Source: Parietaria judaica
Lineage: Eukaryota; Streptophyta; Magnoliopsida; Rosales; Urticaceae
NCBI GenBank assembly: GCA_954871525.1
Contig: OX940868.1
Span: 27,399,056 to 27,463,055, forward strand
Direction of reading: 5' to 3'
Length of the DNA: 64,000 bases
A program made the position numbers and the translations under genes. Shown here in pieces: positions 62,694 to 64,000 of the stretch. The notes under the pieces were generated by a model. That model was not told where the DNA came from. It searched no databases and worked only from the letters and a program-made list of their open reading frames with translations. Within the stretch, counting starts at the first letter, position 1. Each line of letters opens with the position of its first letter.

Positions 62694-63255
62694 TTCACTA
62701 TAATACAGATCTTAGAATTGTTTTTCCACAAAATGACTATTTACGTTTATATTAATTAGAGAAATAGGTCATGAAATCAATAAGAATGTATGTCTGCTTT
62801 TAATTTCGTGACTGTACTCGCCCAAGTGATGATCATGATAGCGTCTTCAATAAATATTCTCTCTTTCACCCAACACGTATGAAGTTTTTATTTCATGAAT
62901 AATCAATGGCATCATATCTTTGCAATGAACTTTCATACCCAAAACAAAGTGAATATATATGCATATATTATATATATACATATATACTTGCACACATTCA
63001 GATAAAGTAAACAGAATTCAATATTTCCAAATCAATTTGTTATATCCACTTCGATATTCATGACTCATGAAGCCTTGAAGTTGAAGACTAACAAAGTCTA
63101 ACACTTTCTCTTTTTTCTTTTCTTTTGTTTTTGTTTTTGTTTTTCATCTGCAAAGAAAGCGAACCTTCTCTTTTGCCTCTTTATTACACTCTCTCGAGCC
63201 CACTCTTTCTATGTCTCTCACATTCTCTCCCTCTTCCCACACCACTCTCTCTGCA
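61207..63255. other. Upstream region of the cyclin gene
   Basis: Near 61471 CACTACTACAAAG resembles a CACTA terminus. An AAT tract occupies 62655-62692. The last about 100 bp, CT-rich, are probably the leader of the cyclin gene. Confidence 0.4.
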
Positions 63256-64000
63256 ATGGAGTTCGATCTCGAAGACCCCTTGATGAGCTTCGGACAACAC
63301 GATTCCGATACAGTCTCCGACCTCTTCGGCTCGGAGGCCGATCACATGCCGTCTAGAAACTCGAGTCTTTACGTTTCCTTTCGCAGAGAAGCTGTGTCGC
63401 AAATTCTGCAGGTAATGTCTGTAATCACAGCTCTTTTCGAGACATACAAAGCTCGGTTTTCTTATAGTTCGATCAAAGCAGGCACAGTTTCTCTGCAATT
63501 TTGAGCCTTTTATGTCCTACCTCGCTGTGAATTACTTGGATCGCTACGCCTCTAAGCGAGAAATCCCGGTAACGTAAAAAAATCCACGAGTAAATTTGTT
63601 CTATAGGTTCGTGAATTTGGTACGTAATTGAGAATTCAAGTTTTGAATAATAATGGCAGCTAGGAAAGCCATGGGTATCTAGATTACTCGTGATCGCATG
63701 CTTATCGCTGGCCGCAAAAATGAAGAACTCGCCTTTCTCTCTCTCGGAGATTCAGGTACGTGGTTGTGATTCCCGGGCCTGCAGTTGAATAATGACATGA
63801 AAACTAACTGATCCAGAGGGAATTGAATTGGCATTAATGGAACAGAGAGAAGATGGTTTCGTCTTCGACGCAGAGACGGTTCATAAGATGGAGCTTCTGA
63901 TTCTCGATGCTCTGAAATGGCGAATGAGATCGATCACACCATTTTCTTTCTTCTCGTTCTTCGCATCCTTCATCGAGGAAAACGACAATGACGCTCAGCT
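63256..64000 (+). CDS. CYCD6-1: D-type cyclin, CYCD6;1-like (incomplete at window end)
   Basis: Four exons are visible and join in frame: 63256-63411, 63482-63568, 63660-63755 and 63846 to beyond 64000, so the 3' part is missing. The start MEFDLEDPL matches the D6 group and is chosen over an in-frame ATG at 63211. The cyclin box is evident from about residue 40: FRREAVSQILQ, FEPFMSYLAVNYLDRYAS, WVSRLLVIACLSLAAKMKN, and MELLILDALKWRMRSITPFSFFSFF. No LxCxE retinoblastoma-binding motif appears in the N-terminus, as is known for CYCD6. In Arabidopsis CYCD6;1 acts with CDKs in formative division of root ground tissue under SHORT-ROOT and SCARECROW; that role is inferred here by homology only. Confidence 0.93.

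Noticed and set aside
1..64000. A biosynthetic cluster or other new multi-gene system
   Set aside because: The genes belong to unrelated families, lie on both strands and are separated by repeats; nothing links them beyond two duplicated pairs.

Overview
The window looks like nuclear DNA of a eudicot flowering plant. It is AT-rich, has long AT and AAT microsatellites, small GT-AG introns, plant-specific gene families and dense non-autonomous transposons. The species cannot be named from the sequence alone. No tRNA, rRNA or CRISPR array was seen.

Layout. 1-2052: decayed 3' end of a LINE with an RNase H-like tail. 2.7-10.2 kb: two tandem trichome birefringence-like (TBL) genes on the minus strand. 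The first has an intact three-exon frame; the second is broken by an 830-bp hAT-type insertion in exon 1 and by a one-base frameshift just after its GDSL motif. 11.5-14.3 kb: foldback elements, one split by a solo LTR. 15.9-19.9 kb: two intronless PBP1-like EF-hand genes, with related solo LTRs in opposite orientation at 18.3 and 23.3 kb. 25.4 kb: a B-box zinc-finger gene (minus). 29.7-31.3 kb: a CSU1/NOSIP-type RING protein (plus). 31.9-32.4 kb: nested hAT-type elements. 34.7-35.9 kb: a five-exon PLAC8-family gene (plus). 36.7-37.8 kb: a DUF4220/DUF594 pseudogene (minus). 40.1-42.3 kb: an eight-exon equilibrative nucleoside transporter (minus). 45.3-46.7 kb: a GC-rich solo LTR with a perfect 5-bp target duplication. 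46.7-50.4 kb: repeats and retroelement debris. 51.7-53.0 kb: a PB1-domain protein (plus). 55.9-61.2 kb: more hAT-type and foldback elements. 63.3-64.0 kb: the 5' part of a CYCD6;1-like cyclin, cut by the window end.

The genes do not form a pathway or cluster. They are ordinary housekeeping, signalling and regulatory genes separated by repeats; the only family groupings are the TBL pair and the PBP1-like pair. I found no convincing new multi-gene system. The most informative features are structural: target-site duplications that date insertions relative to each other, a transposon that helped kill a TBL paralogue, a filler-like patch in a solo LTR, and a collapsed DUF4220 gene.
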